Positions 34,700 through 44,574 of a DNA stretch of 64,000 nt are shown in pieces. Both the position numbers and the translations under genes were made by a program. The stretch is from positions 1 to 64,000 of the forward strand of contig JAOTON010000977.1 of NCBI GenBank assembly GCA_034440635.1, written 5' to 3'. The notes below the pieces were generated by a model that saw nothing but the letters and a program-made list of their open reading frames with translations, was not told where the DNA came from and did not search any database. Numbering within the stretch: the first letter of the stretch is position 1; each line of letters opens with the position of its first letter. Origin of the DNA: Lepas anatifera. Its lineage: Eukaryota > Arthropoda > Thecostraca > Lepadidae.

Positions 34700-34800
34700 G
34701 AGAGCTTTCTCATGTCTGCCACTGAGCCAGATGGGACGCGGAAGGCGGGTTCCCGCCGTGGGAATCGAACCCACAGTAATTAGTGCTATTCGGTCAAGAA
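34700..34800 (-). repeat. tRNA-like T arm, SINE fragment or tRNA relic
   Basis: On the minus strand GTGGG-TTCGATT-CCCAC (34762-34778) is a perfect T arm and B box. An A-box-like TGGCTCAGTGGCAGA lies on the same strand but downstream of it, so this cannot fold as a normal tRNA. Probably SINE-derived. Confidence 0.4.
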
Positions 34801-34929
34801 GTTAGGCTAAGTACCAAGGCCTACAACCAAGAATGGAACTTCTTCTGCTTTAGTCAGTCTATAATATCCCGGGTGAGTGAGGACTGGGATTTCTAACGGT
34901 CGTCCGTGAGCATCAGCTGATGTTTTGTA

Positions 34930-35371
34930 GGTCATGCAACACCATGCCACCCATTCCTGGCGCAGTTTTGTGCATGGCCAACGGCCAACTGGTGCATTCG
35001 GTCAGTGCTGCTGTGGTTTCACTGCCGCATCTCGTCGCTACTGCATCAGCAACTCCGTCCCGCAGAGGCTGCAACTTCAGCGTTCTGCTCGACTAGCTAG
35101 CATTCAGTGCACACGTAACGGTGCCGTCAGGCCGGCCGGGATCGGGCAGCGTCGGTTGTTTGTTACTACTGAATGCCGGCGCCGCGGTTGCCGCTTGATC
35201 TCTCGGGCTAAGTGAATACTCTTGTCGACGCGACGGTGGCAGTAGGACGGTGGGGAGAGGCGTGCGGATCAAAAGCGGTGCTGCAGCGTCTGGACTGTTC
35301 GGATTTGCTGGACGAACGCTGTAACCGTGAACGTGTCGTGGTGGCCTTGTGACTCCGAGTGACAACTAATC
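34930..35371 (+). promoter_or_regulatory. GC-rich promoter candidate before alternative start exon
   Basis: GC-rich with frequent CpG, bounded by AT-rich DNA, and ending directly at the proposed alternative start codon. No TATA box seen. Open frames here occur on both strands and none continues into the exon. Confidence 0.4.
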
Positions 35372-35445
35372 ATGGAAAGTCTCGGCACTCTGCCCAGACG
35401 TCGACGGCGACCCACGATGGATAAGATCAAGAGTGCAATCTTACA
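35372..35445 (+). CDS. alternative start exon of the host gene (inferred)
   Basis: ATG opens 24 codons rich in Arg (MESLGTLPRRRRRPTMDKIK and a short tail) and ends at a donor, TTACA|GTGAGTG, in phase 2. Exon 3 begins with one leftover base, so the junction makes a Gln codon and continues in frame. A start exon inside a 36-kb intron behind a CpG-rich region is what an alternative promoter looks like. It would give a protein lacking the polyproline region of exon 2. It could instead belong to another, unseen transcript. Confidence 0.5.
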
Positions 35446-35858
35446 GTGAGTGTTTTTGTCTATTTTAATGTCGTCTTGAATAACTCTTAAGAAAATAGGG
35501 GCGAGTGGAATGGAGGGAAAGACCGAGGTCAAGTACTGGGTGATAACGTTTGTCATGAATTCAGAGCGCTTGAGTTTCTTGTGGTGATACTTTTACATAA
35601 TATGCTTGGGCCATTTAAAATGAAATAGGAACTAAAAATTGATGTGAAAGATAAGCAACTATCGAAGCTGCAAAGAACATACCTATCGAAGTGAGAGCGC
35701 CATCAACAACCTAAAAATGGTTTGAGGTTGTCAAACATTGTTTCCACCAGTCCCTCCATAAAAACAAGAAATACAGGATTTAAGGTTCATGTTCCCTCCG
35801 CTTGTTAGCTCACATTTAGTAAAAACAAACACACAGACACATTTGAATTGCTCCTACA
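35446..35858. other. intron DNA, no recognised feature
   Basis: AT-rich, no open frame or repeat supported. Confidence 0.3.
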
Positions 35859-35866
35859 AAGAGGGG

Positions 35867-36134
35867 CATGGGCGAATCCAGCATTGTCGATCGGGGAGGA
35901 GAAGCACATGGCCAGGGGTGCCATCGGGACTAGGGGTGCCACTTTAGGATGAGAAAACTTATCAGGTGGGCGCTAAATCCTATTGTGGGAGCGCCGATAG
36001 ACGCATCCTCGGGGGGGGCGACATTTCAAGAGGACGTCATTGACCTTTTCAAGGGGGCATGACCATTTTATGGGGCGTCTAGGGTCGATTGAGAGGGGAA
36101 AGTGCCCTCCCTTGCCACCCTGGATCCGCCCATG
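35867..36134. mobile_element. 268-bp hAT-type MITE
   Basis: Ends CATGGGCGAATCCAG and CTGGATCCGCCCATG are inverted repeats. They are flanked by the perfect 8-bp direct repeat AAGAGGGG (35859-35866 and 36135-36142). The GGCGGATCCAG terminus is common in hAT elements. No coding capacity. Confidence 0.85.
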
Positions 36135-36142
36135 AAGAGGGG

Positions 36143-37262
36143 AGTGGTGGAAGAAATAGTTCAGCGGTGTGCAAAGAAGAAATACGTTTAACGAAAACAA
36201 GAAAAGGGATTAAGCACGCACTTAACACTTGCTCTCCTAGCCTTTCTGGTGGTATTCAAGCACATGTCCGCTCACCAAAACATATATTTGTGAATTCATC
36301 TTGCGGGGTGGGACAGTAGTTGTGTGCAGCTTATTCTATTACTCATCACTCATAATTTTTATTGAGGGAAGAAAAAAATACATTTAAGCATACATGTTAG
36401 CCACTTCGGAAATAGAATCGTGATACCTTCCATAACAATGACCAATATGTTTTACTTGATGACATCCTGTTTCAACCTTTTTAGCGCGTACTTTCCCTCG
36501 GCGTCATATGAAAAGACGGATGCAGTGTGGCATTCCTCGGTCCACACGGATGTTTTGGTGGCACGATGTGGGTCTTCCCTAAGTGAAGTAAGACGACGTG
36601 AGGGAGCTCTACTGTAGCTGTGGATCCGCCGAGGTTCCACCGCTCGTCCGGTTTGTTGTGTTTGCAGCAAACGAACACCGCGAGTTCTTAAAACCCCGCC
36701 CCAGTGCGCCTCCAATCAGCTTTTGTCCCATTGGAGGGGTGAAGGGGGCTTTGGAAAACTTCCCGTCAATCTTGGCTCATTTGGGTGATAGTAAAAACAA
36801 GAACGCGAGCAGTTAGATAGCCCCTAAGACATGGTTAAGAAACTGTAACCGTTATTTTTCGACTCAGGTCAATATTGAGGTCATGACCGGTCATAGGTGA
36901 CTGGTTAGAGAATATTTTTGAACTCTAGCGTCTGACTGGATCATGTTAGAGTAGGTACATTTGTAGTTGTCATTTGATTCCTCTCGTTACGGAAAATAAA
37001 ACGAATTATAATATATCCATAATAAATCGAGATATAGAAATGACTTTGCTGAAAGTCAAGTCCAGGTTACCATTTGACCTAACATAGTCAATATGCACAT
37101 CAATCAACTCGCAATCTTGCAATGACAACCCAAACGTGTTGGTATCAAAATGAAAGTTCTGTGAACACTTCCTTTGAAGTTATTAACCCAAGTCTGAAAA
37201 CGTATTTAAGAAGTGCCGGATGACCCATCAGAGGTCAGAGGTCCAAACTTCAGATATGGTTC
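36143..37262. other. intron DNA, no recognised feature
   Basis: Opposite-strand frames near 36450-36715 lack motifs. The part after 36860 has some TGACC/AGGTCA motifs and may hold an old F1-like remnant. Confidence 0.3.
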
Positions 37263-37264
37263 TA

Positions 37265-38080
37265 CAGGGTGTTTCAGAAAGAATGATATTTTTTAAATGG
37301 TCAGTAAAGTACTAAAAATCCTTCAAATACTTCAAGTACTACAAAACACTCATTTTAATGGTAAATTGTAGGACATTTTTATATAAATATGTTTCATTTG
37401 CATCACATGTTTTCTTTCGTCTTAAATGTACTCGGAAAATGGTGCAAGAAACATAATATATGCCCGCTTATATTTGGGAAAACAGAACTTGCAGCACTCT
37501 AAAAAGGCTTCAGCACACACAAATGGCACGTGAGCATGCACATCAAGAGCAAAAGTCTCAGTAATATTACAAGTTAAAAGTTTTTGGCTCAAGCTCCGTA
37601 TGGCTCATTGGTTTACCTTACATATGAATGACTGGATGCGGCGGACACAGCGCAAAAGACCCCACTGTTCACCGCAGAACAAGGGACATGGACCAATTGG
37701 GGACTGCTTGCTTGGACCCGAGCTTTCCTAAGCTTGAGAGGTGCTTTTTTTAGAATTAATTTCCAGAGGCAATGTGCATGTGGACTGAGACGTACCATAG
37801 TGACGATATCATGTTTGCAGTGCCATTGGCGTGATACTTGTCACGTGATACGCACGTGATTTCTACGAACATTTTCGATGAAGGCAAGATAGACAGTATT
37901 TTTCAAGTCATTTTTAAGACTACTTTTTACTAGCAAAAATATCAAAACAGTTATCAAAATACGAATAATCGTAAATATCCCAAAATCATCTTTTGATTGA
38001 TATGTAAATCATACCACAGCAACCAATTTATAACCGCATTATGATCAATTCAAAAATATCATTCTTTATGAAACACCCTG
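37265..38080. mobile_element. 816-bp non-autonomous element with TA target, Tc1/mariner-like
   Basis: Terminal inverted repeats of about 30 bp: CAGGGTGTTTCAGAAAGAAT.. on the left and its complement ATTCTTTATGAAACACCCTG on the right. TA lies on both sides (37263-37264 and 38081-38082). The interior is AT-rich and non-coding. TA duplication fits the Tc1/mariner group, but two bases are weak evidence. Confidence 0.75.
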
Positions 38081-38139
38081 TAGATAGGGGCCTAGGATGC
38101 CATAATTTTGAGAAAAAGGAAATCTTATAAGCCGTATCT

Positions 38140-38480
38140 ACAGGAATGGAACCATCTTTGGCTAATTGCTGTTTTCCCCATACACTTCCAATGAAGAGGT
38201 TATGCCCGTGCCTAAGCCTATGTCATAGAGGTGACAAATCCCATTAGCACAACTTTGTGGACCTAGTGGTGATATGAGCATCAGAGTAGCATAATTAACT
38301 TGTTTGCACTGGTAACGCTTGAAACCTTTTTGGAGGTGAGGTCATTTAGCCTTGTCTTGTGACCTGACCTGAGATGACGCAAACTTATAATTTTTGGAAA
38401 AGCTGGGCAATCGATGAATGATAAGGCGTGCCAAGTAAGGTGGTGCTCCGCGCGCCGTCCTTGGCCTACAAACAATCCGC
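38140..38480 (+). repeat. F1-like remnant
   Basis: Follows F1 plus order: CACTTCCAATGAAGAGGTTA then GGTGATATGAGCATCAG, CTTTTTGGAGGTGAGGTCA, GTGACCTGACCTGAGATGAC and GCGTGCCAAGTAAGG. This is about as close as a sister subfamily. No clean TTAA ends. Confidence 0.55.
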
Positions 38481-40479
38481 ATAGCCGTAAAAACACCCTC
38501 CCCCCAGTGTAAGCCAAAATATGACATAGGATATATTGTACAAGTTATCTAAAATATCAGATATCAAACATTATGCTCCTGCTGGAGTGATGGGATAAGA
38601 ATATATTCAGAAAGGTTTTAATGACGCTTAAATGATCGCAGTACCACAAGTATTCATTTTAGATAATGAAGAGCCCACCTGTACCTGCATTTTACGAGTA
38701 CTGGAAGGTCATGCCGTGTGGTAGATCATAATACTGCAAAATTGATTGCGACGAAACTGTGTAGCTAACGTTGAGCAGGCATATACATAACGCAGCTGTT
38801 GAAACATCCCCGCTCGGGTCTTGTTTGAAACAATAACCTTGACCGTCCTGTCGAGCTGGACAGTGCTGTCACCAGCACAGTGTAATTATTCTTCAGCAAA
38901 TGTTTGGCTATCGCAACACTGTTTGGCAACAGCGGCGGCCATTGGACGATGAGGGTTTCAAACATCAGGGTGTTTGTATTCGCGATACTCCCGAGCGTGA
39001 GCACAACGCCGGGGTGCACTGTAAATCGGATCTTGACAGCACCCAGACTCGTGTTGATGGCTTTTAAACGTGAAAGTTATCACTGTAGGGCCTGGGAACC
39101 AGCCTCCCAGTATGAAAATTTGAGCATGCCCCTTTCATTTATATTTTTCCGGCTATCTATATACAATTTTTCTGTACAAAACGGCGAGGAAAAATCTGGG
39201 CTAAGATCCTATATGTTTGCTCAAACATGATGAACTGAGATATGGAACGAGGCTATTCAAATTTCAGTTCAGTGGTTTTCTGCAGTCCTCGCGTGATGTG
39301 TGGCTTTCTAGTGCTATTTGCACGAGTGGCAGACCAGTAATTACAGCTTGACCTTGCTGGTGAGCCAGGTGGGATTGAACTGGTGCTGGGTCATGGTCCT
39401 TTCTATCTCACAGCGTCACTCCAAGCCTAAGATTGTGATCGACAGACACCATTGTGGATGTGCGGGAAGAGAGGACGTAAAAGATCACTTCTGCTCTGTG
39501 AAACACGTGACCTGCCCGGCTTCCAAAGTTCAGTGTATAAAAACATATGTTTGGACTTCGACAGCGCTGTTTATATGATTAATCCTCTGCTGTGTAGTGT
39601 TTTGCGAGTCTGGTGTTTTAACGCATAAGAGCTGTATGTGATACATTGAGTCGTTGGTCATGTGACAAAGCAGAAGTCGCTGCAGTATCCTTAAATCTCA
39701 GTAGCGGCTTAGAAATGTTTGTACTTCTAGTGGGCATTTATACAGTGTACATATTTGGTGATGTCCATTGATAAAATCCGACTAAGTAGGTATTTTCGAC
39801 AAAAGTTATCTAAGAGTTAACCGTTGTATGTTGCAAAATTACATTTTTCACTTCAATTTTTGTTTACAACCATTGAATTTTTAACCATAGATTGACGTTT
39901 AATGCAATTACTATAACTGTGATGCCACTCAACCTTGAGCTTGAAGTTTCATTTCCACCTTCGAATATCAAGCCTCTTGTCACCGCTGAAGCTTGAACTC
40001 TACTACCACTTTTTGTCTGACGCGTTTTGCTTGGTATACTAAGGCAAACCTGTTGGGTGTCTGTTTTTCATTTCCACTGTTTAGAGATGCCAGGGATGCA
40101 AATGCATTAAACAAAAATCATCCGGTTTCACTAGCCGGTTAGCTGAACATTTAACATCCAAAGAAGTCGCACCGGTTATTTTCCACGTCAGGCTCTTTCA
40201 GAGAGGACATTCTTACGTTTTCCTTTCTCGGATTACTGGCTAAGCCCCCAGAAAACCCGGATACCATCTGATGATGTCAGTCTTGTAGTCTTGCTCATGA
40301 TCCGATGGCAACCCTCTTTCCACTACCGGGACCGCCAGGTTTACACGCTTGTCATCGGAAACGTTCCATTTCAACCAAACTGAAGAAAAATATTAATCTT
40401 TTAACAACAGCATGAGCGGAAGGTCAGAAAGTGGAAGACTGTGACTGTTTGTGTTGAGCTGGTAGTTTTCCGCCGGCGG
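38481..40479. other. intron DNA, no supported gene
   Basis: Open frames at 38904-39230 and 39318-39578 have no motif and no flanking splice signals. No repeats recognised. Confidence 0.3.
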
Positions 40480-40800
40480 AACCTGCAGACACGCTGTTCG
40501 GTCAGCGCACTGCCGCGGCAGTGCGCTGCAGCCGGCAGCTGTGCAGGGCTGGTGCCGCGACCTGCACGGCGCGGAGGCCGGCGGCCCTCTCTCATGAATG
40601 TGGCCGCGTCCCGCTATGGCTCTGGTGGGGGTGCCCGACACGCAGCAGGTCGGCGCGCGGTCCTTATACACAGGCGTCCCGCCGCGCAGGCCGGGCAGCC
40701 CGCCGCTGCTGGAGCGGGTTGTCAGCGCTGCTCAGAATGGCCGTCAGCAACGGTAGACTGGGGAGGGAGGGGGGGAGTGCACAGCCAGGTCCCGCCCCAC
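40480..40800 (+). promoter_or_regulatory. CpG-rich island, possible alternative promoter
   Basis: Strongly GC/CpG-rich stretch in AT-rich surroundings, ending about 90 bp before a candidate start exon. Open in several frames on both strands, as expected from composition. Confidence 0.3.
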
Positions 40801-40885
40801 TTCACTCGTCATGTGAACATGGGCAGAATTTCGGACAAACGGGGAATTAAAATTTGAAAGTTTTGCAAACAGATGTCTAAACAAC

Positions 40886-40929
40886 ATGACTAACATTTCT
40901 GGCTGTGGAGTGTGCGGCTTGTCGAGCAG
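40886..40929 (+). CDS. candidate second alternative start exon (weak)
   Basis: ATG opens 14 codons (MTNISGCGVCGLSS) and ends at a strong donor, GAGCAG|GTGAGT, in phase 2, compatible with exon 3 (junction codon AGG). A short upstream frame starting at 40873 overlaps it. Phase match has a one-in-three chance of being accidental, so this is less secure than 35372-35445. Confidence 0.28.
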
Positions 40930-41473
40930 GTGAGTTTCGGGGGCTGCTCACTTGTTTGCCGTCGGCGAGAGTCGTGGTGTCCATGATTACTTAGACAATA
41001 GGCAGTAGACAAGCTGACACTGACGCCGCGCTGGGAGATAGCGGCTTGTATGAGCGCTTGAGTGCACACGGGGCAAATCTGGACATCTCCCGTCAACTTT
41101 GCTGGCATTGCGTTGTCATCGTTACAATAAAACCCCGGGCCGCAGGTCCTTGCCGCAGAAGCATTACAGTGGCTTCTTTTGTAACACTTGTATTTTTAAG
41201 AAAAAAAACCCTTTAGAAGTTTCAGTTATATGCTGAATATATAGCTATATTCTGATTTTCTGCATACGTCAACCAGAATGCAAGTTTAAAGACACACTCC
41301 TCGCAGCAATGTGTGTCATCATAAGCAGCTCTTATATTTGTATTGCAACTGTTTCTGCCCTGTCGCGAATAGCGATAGCACCAGTACGGATGTCGGCGGC
41401 GACAGGCGAGGGGTAAACATCGCTCAGCATGTGTGAAGTCATCGCCGGCAGAGTGGCGGAGCTGGGGCGCCTA
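40930..41473. other. intron DNA, no recognised feature
   Basis: Nothing I can support. Confidence 0.3.
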
Positions 41474-41660
41474 GTGCAATGTCGGACACACGTAGTGCAA
41501 TGCCGGACACACGTAGTGCAATGTCGGGCACACGTAGTGGAATGCCGGACACACGTAGTGCAATGCCGGACATACGTAGTGGAACACCGGACACATGTAG
41601 TGCAATGCCGGACAAATGTAGTGCAATGCCGGACATACATAGTGGAACGCCGGACACACA
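41474..41660. repeat. 21-bp minisatellite, about 9 copies
   Basis: Unit CGTAGTGCAATGCCGGACACA with G/A and C/T variants. 21 is a multiple of three and the unit is stop-free in several frames, which explains the overlapping Cys/His-containing open frames on both strands. Confidence 0.92.
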
Positions 41661-42794
41661 GCGTGGGTCCGTTGGTTGCAGCTTCACTGAAATGCGCGTG
41701 CTTTGTTTACGATTCGTTGTTGAAAATGAAATTGGACTCCTACTTCTGCGAAAATCATGCGACTTTGATATCGAAGTGACGTCGACTGAGTTTGCTCTTC
41801 TTATAAGCATTTAAGGCAACGGCTTTGTGGCTATAGAAAAGAACGTCCGCTATTGCATATAGCAGCAAACAATTTCAATCGTTCTCGTTGTGCACAACAT
41901 AAATTGTTTAATTTTGGCGTGAAATTTTATACGCCGCATTGCTCATTACTTTTTTAGAAAATGCATGGATAATGTGCGCTTGGCTTTTTACCATCATTTG
42001 ATAAAATCCCAAAAGCTATCTTGTCGTGTAGATTCTGCGTAAATTCCAGGAATTATTGGGGTGCAGTGGGGGTGTTTAACTTCTACAGAATCGAACATCA
42101 TGTGAGCGACTCGCTGACGGTATGCCTGATGAGACAGACACCCCTGACAACACAGCCGGTCTGAGTGTGTATGTATGTACCCCTGGTCGCGGTCGCGGTC
42201 GCGTCGCGGACCAGATCCCCTTGGCTGGCCTGGAGTCATGACTCGCCCCCCCTCCTGGCACGCTGTTAGAGGACAGTTCATCATACGGAGAACGGCCGGG
42301 CGACAGTGCCGAGTGTCAATAAACAGAGGCCCTGCAGCCGATGTGTGCCATGGAGTGGCCGTACCGGGCCGAGGGGGCGTACTCTGTACTGTTCTGCAGA
42401 ACCAAACACCGCCGCCGAAATGAGATCAGCACCGAACCGTCACTGCCCCACTAAAGGAGTTGGAGTGCGCAGTAAAGCGCTGAAGCCTCATACCGTGTAA
42501 TCATTGCTTTGGGTGGGCTTATTTTCTGTTTTGTAACTTGTTGTCAAAGTCATGTGTTTTCCGTCTGTTAGATTGGTGCATATCATCAACTTTGGCGACA
42601 AAGAGTACCAATAACGATCTATTTACTTATTATAGTCTTTTGTGTGAGTTAAATATAATGACTTAATGACTTATGCAACACAAAAATGCATTGCTTGTTT
42701 CATAGTTGGTCCAACAGATGTCGCTTGGTGTGGCTTTGACATTTAGTCTGCCCGTGCAGATTCAGATAGGTAGGTACTTGCACTCTATTAGTCA
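41661..42794. other. intron DNA, no recognised feature
   Basis: A short GGTCGC triplicate lies at 42185-42203. A moderately GC-rich patch at 42180-42430 carries no coding signal. Confidence 0.3.
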
Positions 42795-43192
42795 ATGTAC
42801 AGCCCCCTGCAATTGAATCTGTATACACTAGGCTCGACAGTTTTTGTCTAAATTCTGGACCATTATCGCTCCCTTGGTCATGATGAAATATGCAGCACGT
42901 GTGTTTTGCCCTTGGCTTTGGGTATTGTCCCATAAAAGGGTTCTAGATTCGTAGTTTGAAGATAACTTGCGAAAAACATTTTTGATGGCTGTCTCGTGAC
43001 AATTTAGTTTTTTGCTATTAGTTTCTTAAACACAAGGCTGCTGAATATTAGTGAGTACGTAATCGATAGCTGGGGACCGAAACACACAAGCTGAATGTTG
43101 AATTACGACTCTGCAAGCAGTGGTTCGCTCACACTATAACAAACACTTCTGAGCCTAGTGTGTAGAGATTCAATTGCAGGGGGCTGTACATA
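42795..43192. repeat. spaced inverted repeat with 40-bp arms
   Basis: TGTACAGCCCCCTGCAATTG.. at about 42797-42835 is repeated in reverse complement at about 43152-43190 (CAATTGCAGGGGGCTGTACA). The spacer is about 315 bp. Origin unknown; perhaps a decayed fold-back element. Confidence 0.7.
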
Positions 43193-43676
43193 CTTGTACG
43201 ATGGCCCTGAACAATAGAGCATGTAATCGAGCGTGTAACACCCTGCGATTTTCAAAGTTAGTGGTATTTGTATACTCACTCGCCGAAGCTTGCGTCTTCT
43301 CGAGCGCAAACTTGAAAATAAGGCTCAGGCAATTTACAACTGATGCAGATTTTTCACCACTTGAATTTATTAGGTGAAATAAATGTCCGAAAACATTTTC
43401 CTTAAAGGAAGATTTTGAGTACTTGGGGTCTGTTCTGTATGGCCGAGTTACTTGTCATCCGACCATTGCTTGCATAAGCTGGTAGTATCTTAGGTACTCG
43501 GAGGTATTCTTCCTACCACTGAATTTGCTCAGCGCATCTCGAGTATTGTTTTCTTTAGGATCGTGTACGTTTTGTCCTGAACAAACTCTTTGTGGGTTTG
43601 CTCTTTAGCTGTGCGAATTGATAACTAAAGAACTAAAACTTTATCTGCATTAATGCTGGCTTAGGTATATAGTTAA

Positions 43677-44570
43677 GGGGGTATCCCACTTTTATAATGG
43701 GTTTTGAACTGAGATAGCAGGATTGTAGAGTGTATTGAGAAACCACTATTGCCATAACTGATTTCACGCCAAGGTCTCGGGATGAAATTTTCAGTTTTAA
43801 GTTTAAAATAAATAAAATTCTAACCAGTTTTAAATTTCAAAGTAAAGAGGCCTATTGTCTTATTTGAAACCTCGAAGACCTTATTTCAAACCCTGAAGAT
43901 ATCATGCTAGCGAGTGAACCGGAATGCAACACACCTGTCGACCGAAAACTTCGGGCGAGTAGTCGTCCATTGCAGAGCGTCATTGGACCGAAATACGCCC
44001 AATGGTCCGCAACACACATTACATCCTTCCTTCCTCCTACTTGCCAAAACAAGTATCAATTGTATTTTTGTTTCGTTTAAAAGTCCAGCTCCGAATTTTT
44101 CTTTACATGAGGCATGTGCATCTGCTGAATATACACGGTTGCCGTAACGCCATCTATCGTTCAGTTTTTGCATCAGTGCTCAACAGGACCGAGACGGGAC
44201 GGGCGGACCCAGAGTATGACTACCGTGGCAAGTGAACAAATATAATAATGTTGATGAGAGCGGACGTCCTCAGCGGCAAATCGGTTGCTGGTCCTGTTAT
44301 TAGTTCACCATGTATTTTAATGGCCCCTGCATGCGATTTTTGCCGTGTGGAAACGCTGTGAATGGACCCTTGCAGCGAGTCTATAATCAATGTGTCAGAT
44401 TTCTCTGATTATTAAAACTGCTATTTTGATGACGTCACAAATTGTTAGAAAAGTGGATATATTTCTGTTTTAGCCTATGGAAATGGGGGGAAAGTATTGT
44501 TTCCTGATTTTCAAAACTCACTTGTTCCTAATTGATTTTTTAGAATTTCGACAAAGTGGGCCATTCCCTT
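43677..44570. mobile_element. F4 element, TTAA-flanked non-autonomous (possibly Kolobok-like)
   Basis: Begins GGGGGTATCCCACTTTTA after TTAA (43673-43676). Ends AAAGTGGGCCATTCCCTT before TTAA (44571-44574). The ends are inverted repeats allowing a two-base gap. TTAA plus purine-rich 5' ends would fit Kolobok; piggyBac is the alternative. Small opposite-strand frames inside have no motif. Confidence 0.5.
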
Positions 44571-44574
44571 TTAA

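Noticed and set aside
34734..34780. Possible tRNA gene on the minus strand
   Set aside because: A perfect T arm exists but there is no A box, D arm or acceptor stem in the right order.
42700..42933. Minus-strand frame containing SDNGPEF, reminiscent of a retroviral-type integrase motif
   Set aside because: The rest of the frame shows no integrase features and part of it lies in an inverted repeat; likely chance.
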